DNA of 64,000 bases from Paraburkholderia antibiotica (GTDB lineage: Bacteria > Pseudomonadota > Gammaproteobacteria > Burkholderiales > Burkholderiaceae). Position numbers and translations under genes: made by a program. A model generated the notes under the pieces. The model saw only the letters and a program-made list of their open reading frames with translations. It was not told the DNA's origin and searched no databases. The stretch spans positions 166,310-230,309 of the forward strand of contig NZ_JABBFZ010000010.1 of the NCBI RefSeq assembly GCF_012927125.1. The letters are read 5' to 3'. Shown one piece after another: positions 9,412 to 18,549 of the stretch (the first letter of the stretch is position 1; every line of letters starts with the position of its first letter).

Positions 9412-9660
9412 ATGAAGAAGAGCCGATTCACGGAAGAACAGATGGTCACGATGCTGCGCGAGGCGGACAGGACGTCGGTCGCGGAGGTATCGAAGAAATA
9501 AGCGACCAGACGATCTACAACTGGCGCCAGCACTTTGGCGGCATGGATGCGGCCGATGTCAAGCGACTGAAGCATCTGGAGCAGGAGAATGCCCGGCTCA
9601 AGAAGATGCTGGCCGAACGGGATCTCGAACTGGATGTGATGAAGGAGATCAACGCAAAAA
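9412..9660 (+). pseudogene. IS3-family transposase orfA, frameshifted and interrupted
   Basis: Reads MKKSRFTEEQMVTMLREADR from ATG 9412, then hits a stop (TCGAAGAAATAAGCG, near 9500) where relatives continue with a conserved KxGxS helix; a small deletion of 8-10 bases would explain it. The helix-turn-helix and leucine-zipper part continues in another frame (DQTIYNWRQHFGG, then KRLKHLEQENARLKKMLAE) up to the A-run at 9656-9661 where ribosomal slippage into orfB would normally occur. The IS110-type element sits exactly there. Confidence 0.8.
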
Positions 9661-9675
9661 ATGTATGGTCCGCCC

Positions 9676-9901
9676 TGGTTTTGCAAGCGGGCACTGACGA
9701 ACGAAGCAGTTTGCGTAAATGTATCCGGCCTCTCGCAAGTCAGCCGCTTTTGGCGGCAAGGCCATGATGGGATATGCGCGCTCGGTTCCCAATAACTGGA
9801 CCGGCCACGAAGGCCGCTTTTTTGGACCGGGCTTACCGAACGCCGTTGCACTGTTTCGTCATCAATTACTCGTCTGCAAACTTTGAAGAGAGTGCGGCTA
9901 C
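9676..9901 (-). ncRNA. Candidate bridge/seeker RNA region of the IS110-type element
   Basis: The 226 bases between the transposase stop and the distal subterminal repeat contain no gene. IS110-family elements encode a structured guide RNA in a non-coding end, and in the IS1111 group this is the end downstream of the transposase. Short self-complementary stretches are present (for example GGCCACGAAGGCC near 9801), but I could not fold the segment. Assigned by position and family knowledge. Confidence 0.35.
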
Positions 9902-10951
9902 CTACAAGATACGTGGCTGCCGCAGGTAGAAGGTTCCTTGTCGCGTGAGAATGGTCCACGCGATACGTGCAAGCTTATTGGCAAGCGCGACTATTACCTT
10001 GTTCCTGTGTATGCCCTTCGCCTCCATGTCGGAAATCCAAACCCCAAGATGATCTTTGGTCCGATCGAGATGCAGCACACATGCGCGCGCACCATGGATC
10101 AATAGCTTACGAAGGTAGGGGTTGCCCCGCTTGGTAATGCCGAGCAGGTGCTGCTTGCCTCCGGTAGAAAACTCCCGGGGAACAAGACCGAGCCACGCAG
10201 CAAAATTACGCCCCGACTTGAACTGGGTACCGCTGCCGGAGAAAGCTGTAATGGCGGTTGCTGTCAGGTGAGCGATTCCTGGTATGGATGTTAGCCGCGT
10301 TGCAACATCGTCTGCTCCGGCGATAGCTTCGATCTGGCGTCGTAGTTGCAACAGGCGCGCCTCGATTGACCGATACTCTTGCCATAACTCCTGCAAAAGT
10401 TCACGCATGGCAGTCGTCAATCCGTTGGTCTCGTCAGACAGGATGTTCGGGATATCGCGCACGAAGTACGCAGCTCCTGCGCCGATAGTCAGGCCATATT
10501 CAAGCAGGAAAGCACGAGACTGATTGATGACGGCAGTCTTGCTGGACACCAGTCGCTGCCGGACACGATGCAGCGCCTGCAGATCTAACTGGGCTTCGGT
10601 CTTTGGCTGCGTAAAACGCATGGTGGGGCGTGAAATTGCTTCTGCGATCGCTTCTGCGTCGACGATATCAGTCTTGTTGGACTTGACGAACGGTTTGACG
10701 AATTGCGCAGGCACGATACGAACCTGATGCTCCTGGCCAACAGCCTTGCGCGCCAACCAGTTACTGCCGGGGCAAGCCTCCATACCAATGATCGTCGGAG
10801 AGGCGCGGGCAAGGAGTTCAAGTAACCGTTCTCGGTTGAAGCGGCCTTTGAACACGGGCTTGCCGTTATCATCGAGACCGACGACATGGAAAACGGATTT
10901 CCCGATGTCTATGCCCATGCGGGCGATTGAAGTCGTGCTACGTTGACTCAT
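9902..10951 (-). CDS. IS110 family transposase (IS1111 group)
   Basis: 349 residues, full length. ATG 10951 is preceded by GGAGGTG five bases upstream; the longer frame to 11017 crosses the IS end. The N-terminal RuvC-like DEDD domain shows MGIDIGKSVFHVVGLD, IGMEACPGSNW and KTDIVDAEAIAEA. The C-terminal transposase_20 domain shows LTSIPGIAHLTATAI, GLVPREFSTGGKQHLLGITK and GNPYLRKLLIHGARA. It cuts and rejoins DNA under guide-RNA direction in this family. The frame is uninterrupted, so the element may be active. Confidence 0.9.
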   Translation of the reverse strand: MSQRSTTSIARMGIDIGKSVFHVVGLDDNGKPVFKGRFNRERLLELLARASPTIIGMEACPGSNWLARKAVGQEHQVRIVPAQFVKPFVKSNKTDIVDAEAIAEAISRPTMRFTQPKTEAQLDLQALHRVRQRLVSSKTAVINQSRAFLLEYGLTIGAGAAYFVRDIPNILSDETNGLTTAMRELLQELWQEYRSIEARLLQLRRQIEAIAGADDVATRLTSIPGIAHLTATAITAFSGSGTQFKSGRNFAAWLGLVPREFSTGGKQHLLGITKRGNPYLRKLLIHGARACVLHLDRTKDHLGVWISDMEAKGIHRNKVIVALANKLARIAWTILTRQGTFYLRQPRIL

Positions 10952-11024
10952 GACACACCTCCGGGGGTGAGGATCGGCGTCAGCGTCGATTATGCCCCTG
11001 TGGGAAGGGCGGACCATCCTATTA

Positions 11025-11879
11025 GTGGTGAGCGCGTGCGCGCGACGCCAGCAGGTTGCCTATGCGAGGACACGGGGCCTGTCGGAACGACGAGCGTGCG
11101 CGCTGATGCTGGTGGCAAGATCAGCGTTGCGTTACCAGTCGAAGCTGGCTGAGCGGGATGCTCCGGTGAGGGCGGCCATGTGTGTGCTGTCGGCGCAGTA
11201 TCCGCGCTACGGCTACCGTCGCATCCAGATTTTTCTGGAACGGCAGGGCTACCCGATGAGCGCCGACCGTGCATGGCGACTGTGGAGGCTCGCCGGATTG
11301 CAGGTGCCGCGCAAGCGTCCGCGTCGGCGTGTGTCGGTTCGTCGACCCCGGCCAACACCAGCCACGGCAGCACGACACGTCTGGGCTTACGATTTCGTGT
11401 TCGATGGATGCGCCAACGGTCAGCAGTTGAAGTGCCTGACGGTGATCGATGAATACACGCGCGAATGTCTGGCCATCGATGTTGCCGGGTCGATTCGCTC
11501 AGGGCGGGTAATCGAAGTGCTGTCGCAATTGATCAGCCTGCATGGCACACCGCGTTACCTGCGCTCGGACAACGGCCCGGAGTTTGTGTCTCGCGCTATC
11601 TTGAAGTGGGCCGCACAGAACGGAATGGACATGGCGCTCAGCGATCCCGGCAAGCCGTGGCAGAACGGTACAGACGAGAGCTTCAATGGCAGGTTCCGTG
11701 ACGAATGTCTGAGCCTGGAATGGTTCCGCTCACGGGTCGAAGCCAAAGTCGTGATTGAGCAGTGGCGGCGCCATTACAATGCGATTCGGCCGCATTCCGC
11801 GCTGGACTACCTGACACCCAACGAGTTTAAGCAACGGTATGGTTCAACTGAAGCAACCGAGGCCGTTCTCCAAGATTGA
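11025..11879 (+). pseudogene. IS3-family transposase orfB, cut off from orfA
   Basis: An intact DDE integrase frame (about 285 residues, VSACARRQQVAYARTRG to the C-terminus). HTH_21 region: YPRYGYRRIQIFLERQG. rve domain: Asp in WAYDFVFDG, Asp in RSDNGPEFVS, Glu in NGRFRDECL. In this family orfB is made as a frameshift fusion to orfA; here the IS110-type insertion removed the junction and orfA is itself frameshifted, so a working transposase is unlikely. Upstream codons from 10992 belong to the inserted element. Confidence 0.8.
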
Positions 11880-11906
11880 ACCGGTCCGAAGAAATCAGGC
11901 AGGTCA

Positions 11907-12311
11907 GCGAGGCATTAAAATAGAGTTCCTTGGGAAGATGGCGCGTGAAATCTGTGCCAGAGATAACCAGATCTGGTGGGCGTTCTGTGGAGGTTGATGC
12001 GAGGCCCGAAGAGAGTGGGTTGATCGTTACAATGTTGTTGTGCAAATTTCCATCAAAGTTCACCAGGATTCAAGTCCAGTGTCGTGAGACGTTACGGAAT
12101 CCAGATCACGATACTAAATGAACGAAGAATGCGTGGATGCTTGCCGTAATGGTAGTCGAAGGTCGAATAAGTTCTGGTAGAGGGTCCGGTGATTATTGAT
12201 GCAGGCACACCGAGCCTGCACGAAAACTCAATCACCGGAGCCTGGAAATAAGGAAGCTAAGATTACACTGCAGGTTAGGCTCGACTGTTCGGATTAGCCT
12301 GTAACCAGCAA
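11907..12311. other. Intergenic stretch with a two-part stem-loop
   Basis: About 400 bases between the IS3 right end and regulator copy 3, without a supported gene. At 12185-12239 there is a nested stem-loop: outer arms TCCGGTGATT (12185-12194) and AATCACCGGA (12230-12239), inner arms TGCAGGC (12200-12206) and GCCTGCA (12214-12220). It lies downstream of the minus-strand regulator, where a terminator would sit, but has no T-run. Confidence 0.5.
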
Positions 12312-13013
12312 TCATTCATCGGAAATATCAGATTCGCCCTGGTCCGTGACAGGAGGAGTGGACGACTCGGGGGCATTTAATCCGACTTCGAAAGAAAATT
12401 GAAAAAGGTCTGCGTCGCGCGTGATGCCAAGTTTGCGCATCGCACTGGCTTTTTGCGAACTGACCGTTTGCTTGGTTATTTTCAAACGACGCCCAATTTC
12501 CTTCCCAGGGAGCCCGGCGACATATAAGCGAACGACTTCCTTTTCTCGAGGGGAGAGCACTTCTTTGTCTGATTTTTCCAATGAAATTCGCATAAGCGTA
12601 GCGTCTTGCTTGCCTTCCGGGTCAGGGAAGTAGACGGCACCGGCGTATACTGCGTGAATCGCGGAGACTAACCGGTCCAAACGGTCTTTCTTGCTGATAA
12701 TCGATTGAATGCCAATTCTGGCTATTTCACGAGCGATCGCTGGATTTTCTATCACCGAGAATACGATAATACGTAGATCGGGATAACGCCGTCGCAGATT
12801 GGAAAGCATCGCCATTCCATCTTCGCGCGTACAGTCAGGCATAGAATAATCAGTGACAAGCACATCGCAGTGAACTTTCTCAAGCAATTGAACAAGCTCA
12901 TCAGGATTTTGCGCTACTCCGGAAATATTCAAGACGCTGCTTGAACCGATTATGAACTTCATGCCTGCGATCAGTGCCGGATGATCATCAGCCAACACGA
13001 CATCAATTTTCAT
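12312..13013 (-). CDS. RcsB/BvgA-type response regulator (copy 3)
   Basis: 233 residues, starting MKIDVVLADDHPALIAG after a GAGGCG site. Phospho-Asp in LVTDYSMPDC, Lys in SIISKKDRLDRL, output helix LSPREKEVVRLYVAG and TVSSQKASAMRKLGI. It is most like copy 1 through both domains (for example DADLFQFSFEVGLNA against DADLFRFAFEIGLSG), pointing to a recent duplication. An extra acidic/Ser-Thr tail of about 20 residues follows. No kinase gene nearby. Confidence 0.9.
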   Translation of the reverse strand: MKIDVVLADDHPALIAGMKFIIGSSSVLNISGVAQNPDELVQLLEKVHCDVLVTDYSMPDCTREDGMAMLSNLRRRYPDLRIIVFSVIENPAIAREIARIGIQSIISKKDRLDRLVSAIHAVYAGAVYFPDPEGKQDATLMRISLEKSDKEVLSPREKEVVRLYVAGLPGKEIGRRLKITKQTVSSQKASAMRKLGITRDADLFQFSFEVGLNAPESSTPPVTDQGESDISDE

Positions 13014-13288
13014 GCTGTACGCCTCATTCTTCGTTTCATCTAGGGGTTAAATTATCGTCATATCTCTGCGATATGAAGTTGGCAGTTGTCTTGAGACGTG
13101 CGATCTGGAAAATGGCACGAAATTCAAGCGATAAAAGCTATGCCAGATCAAATTTTCAGAGAACAAAGCACTGACATTTGCCTGAATGCCGAAGATATTT
13201 TGTTTTTTATAAAATATGAGACACTATATCTGGAAGTTATTTGTCTACGGATAAATTGGCCATTTGTCAATTTATTCGGGGGCTCGGA

Positions 13289-13939
13289 TCAATTTATCCA
13301 TGTACTATTACCGTCAAAATTTTTCGCTGGATCTTTGGAAAGTTGCAATGCTTCGATTGGGGCAAATGATTGATGCCCATGGAGAATGCAAAAAAAATCA
13401 ACCATATTTCCGATCCTCAATTTTTTCAACGCACTAACCTTTTGGGTGCTGATTGTCTGTTTGGATCGATTCAACTGTTTTGCGATTTCTCCGGTTGGGA
13501 CGCCGTACGCATGCAAAGATAGAACCTGTAATTCCCGTTGAGATAATTTGCTTCGAAATTTTTCTTTAGATTCGGTTGAAATTACTGCGATGCAAAGTTT
13601 TTGAGGATCATCATACTTGTGAACAACCGAGTAGACTCCAATATTTGACAATAAATCCAGCAGATTAGGATCGTCTACTATGGTGAATACAATGATTTTC
13701 AGATCTGGAAATTTCTGACGAAGAAATAATATGAAAGAAAATCCATCCTCGTAACTCCCTCCGGGCATCACATAGTCTGTGATCAATACGTCGCATGGTG
13801 CGCGCGTAAGTGTTTCAACTATGCCGTCAGAGTTTCGAGCTGTGTCAACTACTTCTACCGAATTGTATCTATCTAAAATATGAATAATGCCTAACAGCAC
13901 TGCGGGATGATCGTCGGCGACCACAACACGAATACTCAC
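13289..13939 (-). CDS. RcsB/BvgA-type response regulator (copy 4, divergent)
   Basis: 216 residues. Start at GTG 13939 (VSIRVVVADDHPAVLLG), with GGAG eight bases upstream; the frame to 13975 adds an unlikely leader. Phospho-Asp in LITDYVMPGG, Lys in SVVHKYDDPQKL. Output domain LSQRELQVLSLHAYG and QTISTQKVSALKKLRI departs from the other three (Leu-His-Ala in place of Leu-Tyr-x, no DADLF tail), so it probably has different DNA or partner contacts. The gene is more AT-rich than its neighbours. Confidence 0.88.
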   Translation of the reverse strand: MSIRVVVADDHPAVLLGIIHILDRYNSVEVVDTARNSDGIVETLTRAPCDVLITDYVMPGGSYEDGFSFILFLRQKFPDLKIIVFTIVDDPNLLDLLSNIGVYSVVHKYDDPQKLCIAVISTESKEKFRSKLSQRELQVLSLHAYGVPTGEIAKQLNRSKQTISTQKVSALKKLRIGNMVDFFCILHGHQSFAPIEALQLSKDPAKNFDGNSTWIN

Positions 13940-14169
13940 TGTCCAAACTCCGACTCGTTCTGAACGCGTGCCCAACGCACTCGCTCGATATTAAGAATTT
14001 ACAAAAATGTCCTCTCCATGTTTGTCGAACTTGTCCGTAATTGTCGATGTCAATGTCGAATTTATCCTAAAAGACGAGATCAACGATGGGATGATAGTTT
14101 TCTTGCCGCCGTCAGCACTGACTCAGGGGCAGTAATAGAAATCAAGGTATAGGCAAGACGGGGATCGGT

Positions 14170-14907
14170 GATGGGAAGATAGCGCGACTAACTGGCTTGT
14201 CGCTCGATACGGTGTGCAGCTATTTGAGCGATGAGCAGGCGGTGGGTTACAGGTAACGTGAGCCACACTCGACGAAGTTCAATCCGTTCAGGGAGCATGT
14301 TGCTTCCGCGCGCGCGCAGGATCCGATGACGGTGTTGCATCGGACGCTGTAAGAGGCGGGCTACGAAGGAGACGTCAGGTTGATCGAGGAACTCCCGGCG
14401 CCGTACAAAGGCCACGATGTGAGGCCGGTGGGGCGGTTGAGACACCGCCGTGAACAAACAGATTTAAACCGACGTCACGGTCGTCCGCCGTGACTGTGTG
14501 TCGTTATTGGCGTTGGGCGCGGATGCTGGGATGCAACCAGGCTGTGCTATTGCCCCCGGCGAAGCGTTCATCTCTTCGGTGGCATATCCGGGTACATGCC
14601 TGCTCGATTACGCGAAGTCCGTGACTGTCGAGTGCGATGCGTTCGGCGATGGCGAGCATCGATGACACATCCAACTGCCTGTTGTGGCAAACGCCTACGG
14701 ATTCACAGCGACAGTCCACCCAAGGCCACGGGGAAGGTCGAACGCTTCAACCGCCATCTGACGGCGGGTTTCATGGAGCGGCTCGCGGCCATGCTCAAAC
14801 AGTGGCGTTGAAGCTGACCATCGAACGTGCCGACGCGCGCATCGGCCATTGGCTCGCGGAAGTCGCCAACATGTACGCGCATTCCTCCCTATGCGAGCGT
14901 CCCGTTG
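14170..14907 (+). pseudogene. Relic of an IS21-family istA transposase
   Basis: One plus-strand frame from 14170 reads GKIARLTGLSLDTV and, after in-frame stops near 14251 and 14350, STKFNPFREHV and EAGYEGDVRLIEE, matching the N-terminal helix-turn-helix part of IstA. Further on, HPKATGKVERFNRHLTAGF and, after a frame change near 14805, LTIERADARIGHWLAEVAN match the end of the integrase core and the C-terminal part. The catalytic middle is deleted or scrambled. No istB was seen. An old, inactive insertion. Confidence 0.7.
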
Positions 14908-15098
14908 TGAGGCCGGCACTGGAGCCAGCAGCGCTATTGCTATTGCTCCACTCCACGCCGGCAACAAACGTCGGCCAACGGACTGCGCCTTCGAGGCTGC
15001 GTCGCGTGCCGTAGCGAGCGCTCCTTCGGCGTTCGCATGTGATGCGTGACGCGCGACTGGAGGTCGCGGTATGACGTCACGCTCGACTCGGATGGTGC

Positions 15099-16928
15099 TT
15101 ACGAAGTAGTGCCGGGAACAAAAATGATGCGCCGATTCGCGAAACGCCCTCGCGCCGTTGCGTTGCTCGCTATAGGGCGGGAGATACCATAACCTTTTGC
15201 GTCAAGAGACGCCGCTGCTACGCCTCTCTCGACGAGGAACGTGCGAACCGCCGCGGCGCGTTTCGCTGAGAGATCAAGATTTGCCTTCGGATCACCCACA
15301 TTGTCCGTAAAGGATTCGATAGTTAGAGCTATCGTTTGCCCGCGTGCGGCGCACGCCTTGAGTACCCGTGCCGTTTCGCTGAGGTTGTCAGTTGCCGACT
15401 GAGGTATGTGGCCGCTCCCGCGCGCGAAATCGACGACCTGAATATTGAGCACCCGGTCGATGGAGTCGCAATTGCCTGTCGTGGGCAGATTTTCGATTCC
15501 AGTCTTGAATGCCGCGGTCGAAGATGAAACGGCTTTGGCCGCATCGAAAATGCCAACGTTGTACCTGGGGCCGAACATGGCCCGAATGCGTGGGACCCAG
15601 TGAGCGTCGGCTTGGGCTGCGGCTCCACCAAGTTCGATATTGCGATCGTTAATGGTCATGTCCGAGCGCGCGATGCGCATCAGGGGAACAAGCGCCTCAC
15701 TGTGTGCAATCCAGTCCGCCGACGACTTTGTATCAACAACGATGTCGGCCGTATAGTGTCCGCTCCCCAATCCACGGTTCAAAATCTGACGCAGACGGTT
15801 TTCCTCGCTGCCACTGGTTACGGTTGCATAAACGTTCGCTACTCCCGTCCTGCCTACGCCAAATCCAAAGCGGGCATGATGTGGCTTATCTGGAGCGGCC
15901 CCGTTCGATGCGAACGACAAGGCGGTTGATCCGCTTGCGGACGCTGATGTTGACGGTGACGGCGAACTCGTCGCCACGGGACCCGCTACGACCGCTTCGG
16001 AAGCCACCGAAGTGGTTGTACTGACATCCGCCGTCATTGGCGACGACGTGCCCGCCGACCCCGTGACTTCTTTCTGTGAGGTATTCGACGTGGTCTCGCG
16101 CGGAACCGGTTTCTGAATGGAAGTGGTGTTATTGAGTTCCACTGCGGACTGCGACCGCTGTGCATAGTAAAGCCCACAGGCAATAGCCGAAGCGCCGCCG
16201 GCAACCACAAGAAGCCCCGCTATTACCTTTCGCTTTATCCGAGGCGGGGCGGTACGCGTTAATACGGCACTGTCCACCGGCTCTTCGCACTTTGTCTCCT
16301 CGGCTTTTTTTGTCTCTTCAGCTCTCTTCAGATTCCCTGAGAGAACACGCAACTGAGCCGGAATCGTGTCGCAGAACTCGATCGCGCTATCGAAGTGCAG
16401 CGTGCTGGCGAGCGCGTCGGAAAACTCCGATTGGATCGAAGGCCATTGAGCAGCAAGCAGTAGAGGCAGTGCACTTGAAGAACCCTGTTCGATCAGGATA
16501 TGGCGCTTGAGCACACCCGACAACGTGGCGACGATAACGCCGGTCATTGCATATGCCGCCTGAGTCGGGATCCCCGAGGTAGATGCGACAAAATCACTCA
16601 GTTCCCAAGGCGTGACGGACATGGCATCGCGAACGAACGACTGACCACGCTCTTCAAGCGATTTGAGACCGGCAGTCGTTGATGCGATTTCGGCGAGTTC
16701 GCCGTCGATTCGTGCGTTGACCTGTGCGGACATAAGTGCAGCGAACAAATTCTCAACCGCTCCCGGCATTGAACCGGCCACCATTAGCGCTGACACCAGT
16801 GCAGGCGCTGCGCGATCGATGACGGACTTGAGGATGTCGGCTGATAAGCCAAATCGGACAGACAGTTGACCCAGCACGGGCTGCGAAAAAACGGATTGGA
16901 GTGCCTTGACGAGATCAATGTGCTTCAT
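15099..16928 (-). CDS. Inner-membrane protein with DUF937-like and OmpA domains
   Basis: 609 residues from ATG 16928; codons up to 17033 look spurious. N-terminal about 200 residues resemble DUF937 (KALQSVFSQPVLGQLSVRFG). A single membrane segment (about residues 245-265, IAGLLVVAGGASAIACGLYY) leads to a Ser/Thr/Pro-rich linker, a middle periplasmic domain and a C-terminal OmpA peptidoglycan-binding domain (ESFTDNVGDPKANLDLSAKR, GISRPIASNATARGRFANRR). It therefore links the inner membrane to the cell wall. It lies near but not inside the secretion operon, whose own OmpA-type protein has a very similar C-terminus, so a role as extra anchor is possible. Confidence 0.8.
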   Translation of the reverse strand: MKHIDLVKALQSVFSQPVLGQLSVRFGLSADILKSVIDRAAPALVSALMVAGSMPGAVENLFAALMSAQVNARIDGELAEIASTTAGLKSLEERGQSFVRDAMSVTPWELSDFVASTSGIPTQAAYAMTGVIVATLSGVLKRHILIEQGSSSALPLLLAAQWPSIQSEFSDALASTLHFDSAIEFCDTIPAQLRVLSGNLKRAEETKKAEETKCEEPVDSAVLTRTAPPRIKRKVIAGLLVVAGGASAIACGLYYAQRSQSAVELNNTTSIQKPVPRETTSNTSQKEVTGSAGTSSPMTADVSTTTSVASEAVVAGPVATSSPSPSTSASASGSTALSFASNGAAPDKPHHARFGFGVGRTGVANVYATVTSGSEENRLRQILNRGLGSGHYTADIVVDTKSSADWIAHSEALVPLMRIARSDMTINDRNIELGGAAAQADAHWVPRIRAMFGPRYNVGIFDAAKAVSSSTAAFKTGIENLPTTGNCDSIDRVLNIQVVDFARGSGHIPQSATDNLSETARVLKACAARGQTIALTIESFTDNVGDPKANLDLSAKRAAAVRTFLVERGVAAASLDAKGYGISRPIASNATARGRFANRRIIFVPGTTS

Positions 16929-17033
16929 CGAATGAGTGGTGCTTTCTTCCTGATTAATGCTTCGCAACGCGGTGGCCGTCCTTGTCCTCGATCCGTTCGA
17001 GTCGGAGAGGAGAAACTGAAGAGAACTTCGCAA

Positions 17034-18051
17034 TCTATCAGATGACCTGAAACGGATTGGTCAATATTTGTCAGGTATGACATGGCAGCGCCGGGCTATT
17101 GGCTAAAGCGTCTTTAGCAATCAACGACTTATGAAATAAGCTTTAAACGAGTGTATTTTCGGACTAGTCGCTAATTTTTTTGCGACACAAAGACGAATAA
17201 TATTCTGGGTATCGGTGGCGCGCTGATGAGCAGGAAGACCCACCCAGCAACGTGGTGGAGTAAGACCATCTGCGCAAATGAGACCATGTAGGGAGAGACC
17301 TTCACTGTCGGCATGCCAGAACAATTATCAGACTACGATCAGCGATTCTCCACGACCAGGGCTACTAAAGAGTTCATTCGGTACCAGATTCTTAAAAAAT
17401 TCGGACAATTTCAGACGTTCACCAACACACAGGTTTTCCTATAGGTCGTGTACTAATGCGGCATCCGCGATCATTAGATGTTGATCCGATTGCACAGCAA
17501 ATCTACGCTAGAATGCGCACCGGGGAGTTGCAGGTATACCGTTTCAGATGAGTGACCACAGATCGAAGACGACTCTGCCATGACGCCATGGCGCCATGAT
17601 GTGCGCGTCGCTTCTGCCTCAGCGAGACTTTCTATACACGTAGTGAAGTCAGTGACACTGAATCGGGCAATCGTCGTCAATCGTATTTGAATGGAATCGC
17701 GGAAGATCCGGTACATGCATCGTAGTAGCTCAGCAGGAGCGGGGCGTCCTGTATCGAATCAGATCTACGTGACAACCGGTCAACACATGGGTTATCGCGA
17801 CATCCCGACCTTCTTCTGTTTCGCCAGCAACGCTTTAGTTGATCAGTAATACATAGGAAACGGAGAGTCTTCTGTCTGGAAGATCGGCCTGCAAGGCTAC
17901 CGGATTCGGAGCCGCACTTGTCGCGCTGGGCATCCAGATGATCACGCAATTCTGACCTTGAAGGCAGGTGCGAAACTGTTTTACAGGCTGCCGCATGATT
18001 TGCGAAATGCGAGCATGTCTACCTAAAAACTTTGGAGTGGAGTTACAGCAC
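17034..18051. other. Gene-poor stretch of about 1 kb
   Basis: Several short frames occur on both strands but none has a convincing start, domain or composition. A 31-codon plus-strand frame at 17457-17552 (contains DPIAQQIYARMRTGELQ) looks protein-like and may be a relic. It holds the promoters of the divergent OmpA-domain gene and the small membrane-protein gene; no clear motif could be assigned. Confidence 0.4.
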
Positions 18052-18549
18052 ATGGAAGCACGAACCAGCATCGCTGGAGAATATGGGAATTACGCCAGTA
18101 TGAGAGGTCATCAATGGGAGCAGGCTGCCCCGTTGCCTCAATCCGGTCAGGCCAGCGCCTTCGAAATCATGGCCCGACAGGCGCAAGAGGAGGTAGAGGC
18201 ACTTGCGGAAAAAATCGCGCAGCTTGAGACAGGAATTACGGAGGCACGTGTCGAACAACACGTTGCGAAAAGGAAAGCGGAAGGGTTGGTCCGGCTGATT
18301 GCCGAACTGCGGGAAGCAAGAATAACTGCTCAACCCATCGCCGAGCCCGAGATAGTCGGGAAACAGGAGGCGGCCGATGCGACACCTGTGAACGTCGATC
18401 GTCCGCGCCGTGGCATGCGGTTCATCCTATGGTTGGTCATCGTCGGATTCTGCTTTGCAGCACTGGCTCTGGGTACGTATTACCTGAATATACCCGGCAC
18501 GCTTGCTGACCATATTCCGGTGCTGAGACCTATTGTTGGTCTGAAGTGA
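18052..18549 (+). CDS. Small coiled-coil membrane protein of unknown function
   Basis: 165 residues from ATG 18052, with GTGGAG nine bases upstream. Residues about 40-95 form a likely coiled coil (AQEEVEALAEKIAQLETGI). After a Pro-rich linker and RRGMR there is one membrane segment (FILWLVIVGFCFAALALGTYY) and a 20-residue tail. Orientation rules predict a cytoplasmic coiled coil. No family recognised. The position beside the secretion locus allows, but does not show, an accessory role. Confidence 0.6.
   Translation: MEARTSIAGEYGNYASMRGHQWEQAAPLPQSGQASAFEIMARQAQEEVEALAEKIAQLETGITEARVEQHVAKRKAEGLVRLIAELREARITAQPIAEPEIVGKQEAADATPVNVDRPRRGMRFILWLVIVGFCFAALALGTYYLNIPGTLADHIPVLRPIVGLK

Larger units (their letters stand above)
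9661..11024 (-). mobile_element. IS110 family element, IS1111-like group, inserted in the IS3 element
   Basis: About 1.36 kb between the broken orfA and orfB. Subterminal inverted repeats are visible: ATGGTCCGCCC at 9665-9675 and GGGCGGACCAT at 11007-11017. The single transposase gene runs on the minus strand, with about 70 bases before its start and about 240 non-coding bases after its stop. Short left and long right non-coding ends fit the IS1111 group. Exact ends are uncertain by a few bases because the insertion lies in an A-rich/TG-rich junction and these elements make no clear target duplication. Confidence 0.75.
9343..11906 (+). mobile_element. IS3-family element (IS407-like group) split by a second IS
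   Basis: Terminal inverted repeats: left end TGACCTGCCTG at 9343, continued by TTCGGACC; right end the reverse complement (CAGGCAGGTCA at 11896-11906, preceded by GGTCCGAAG). The flanks carry a 4-bp direct repeat GCGA (9339-9342 and 11907-11910), the target duplication expected for this group. Inside lie orfA (frameshifted) and orfB, separated by a complete IS110-type element. The copy is therefore dead as an autonomous IS, although both ends are intact and could still be moved in trans. Confidence 0.85.

Noticed and set aside
9321..9959. 212-codon minus-strand frame spanning the IS3 left end and the IS110-type end
   Set aside because: It crosses the boundaries of two mobile elements and is antisense to orfA.
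17457..17552. 31-codon plus-strand frame containing DPIAQQIYARMRTGELQ
   Set aside because: Looks like a fragment of a protein, but is too short and lacks a ribosome site; no family could be named.
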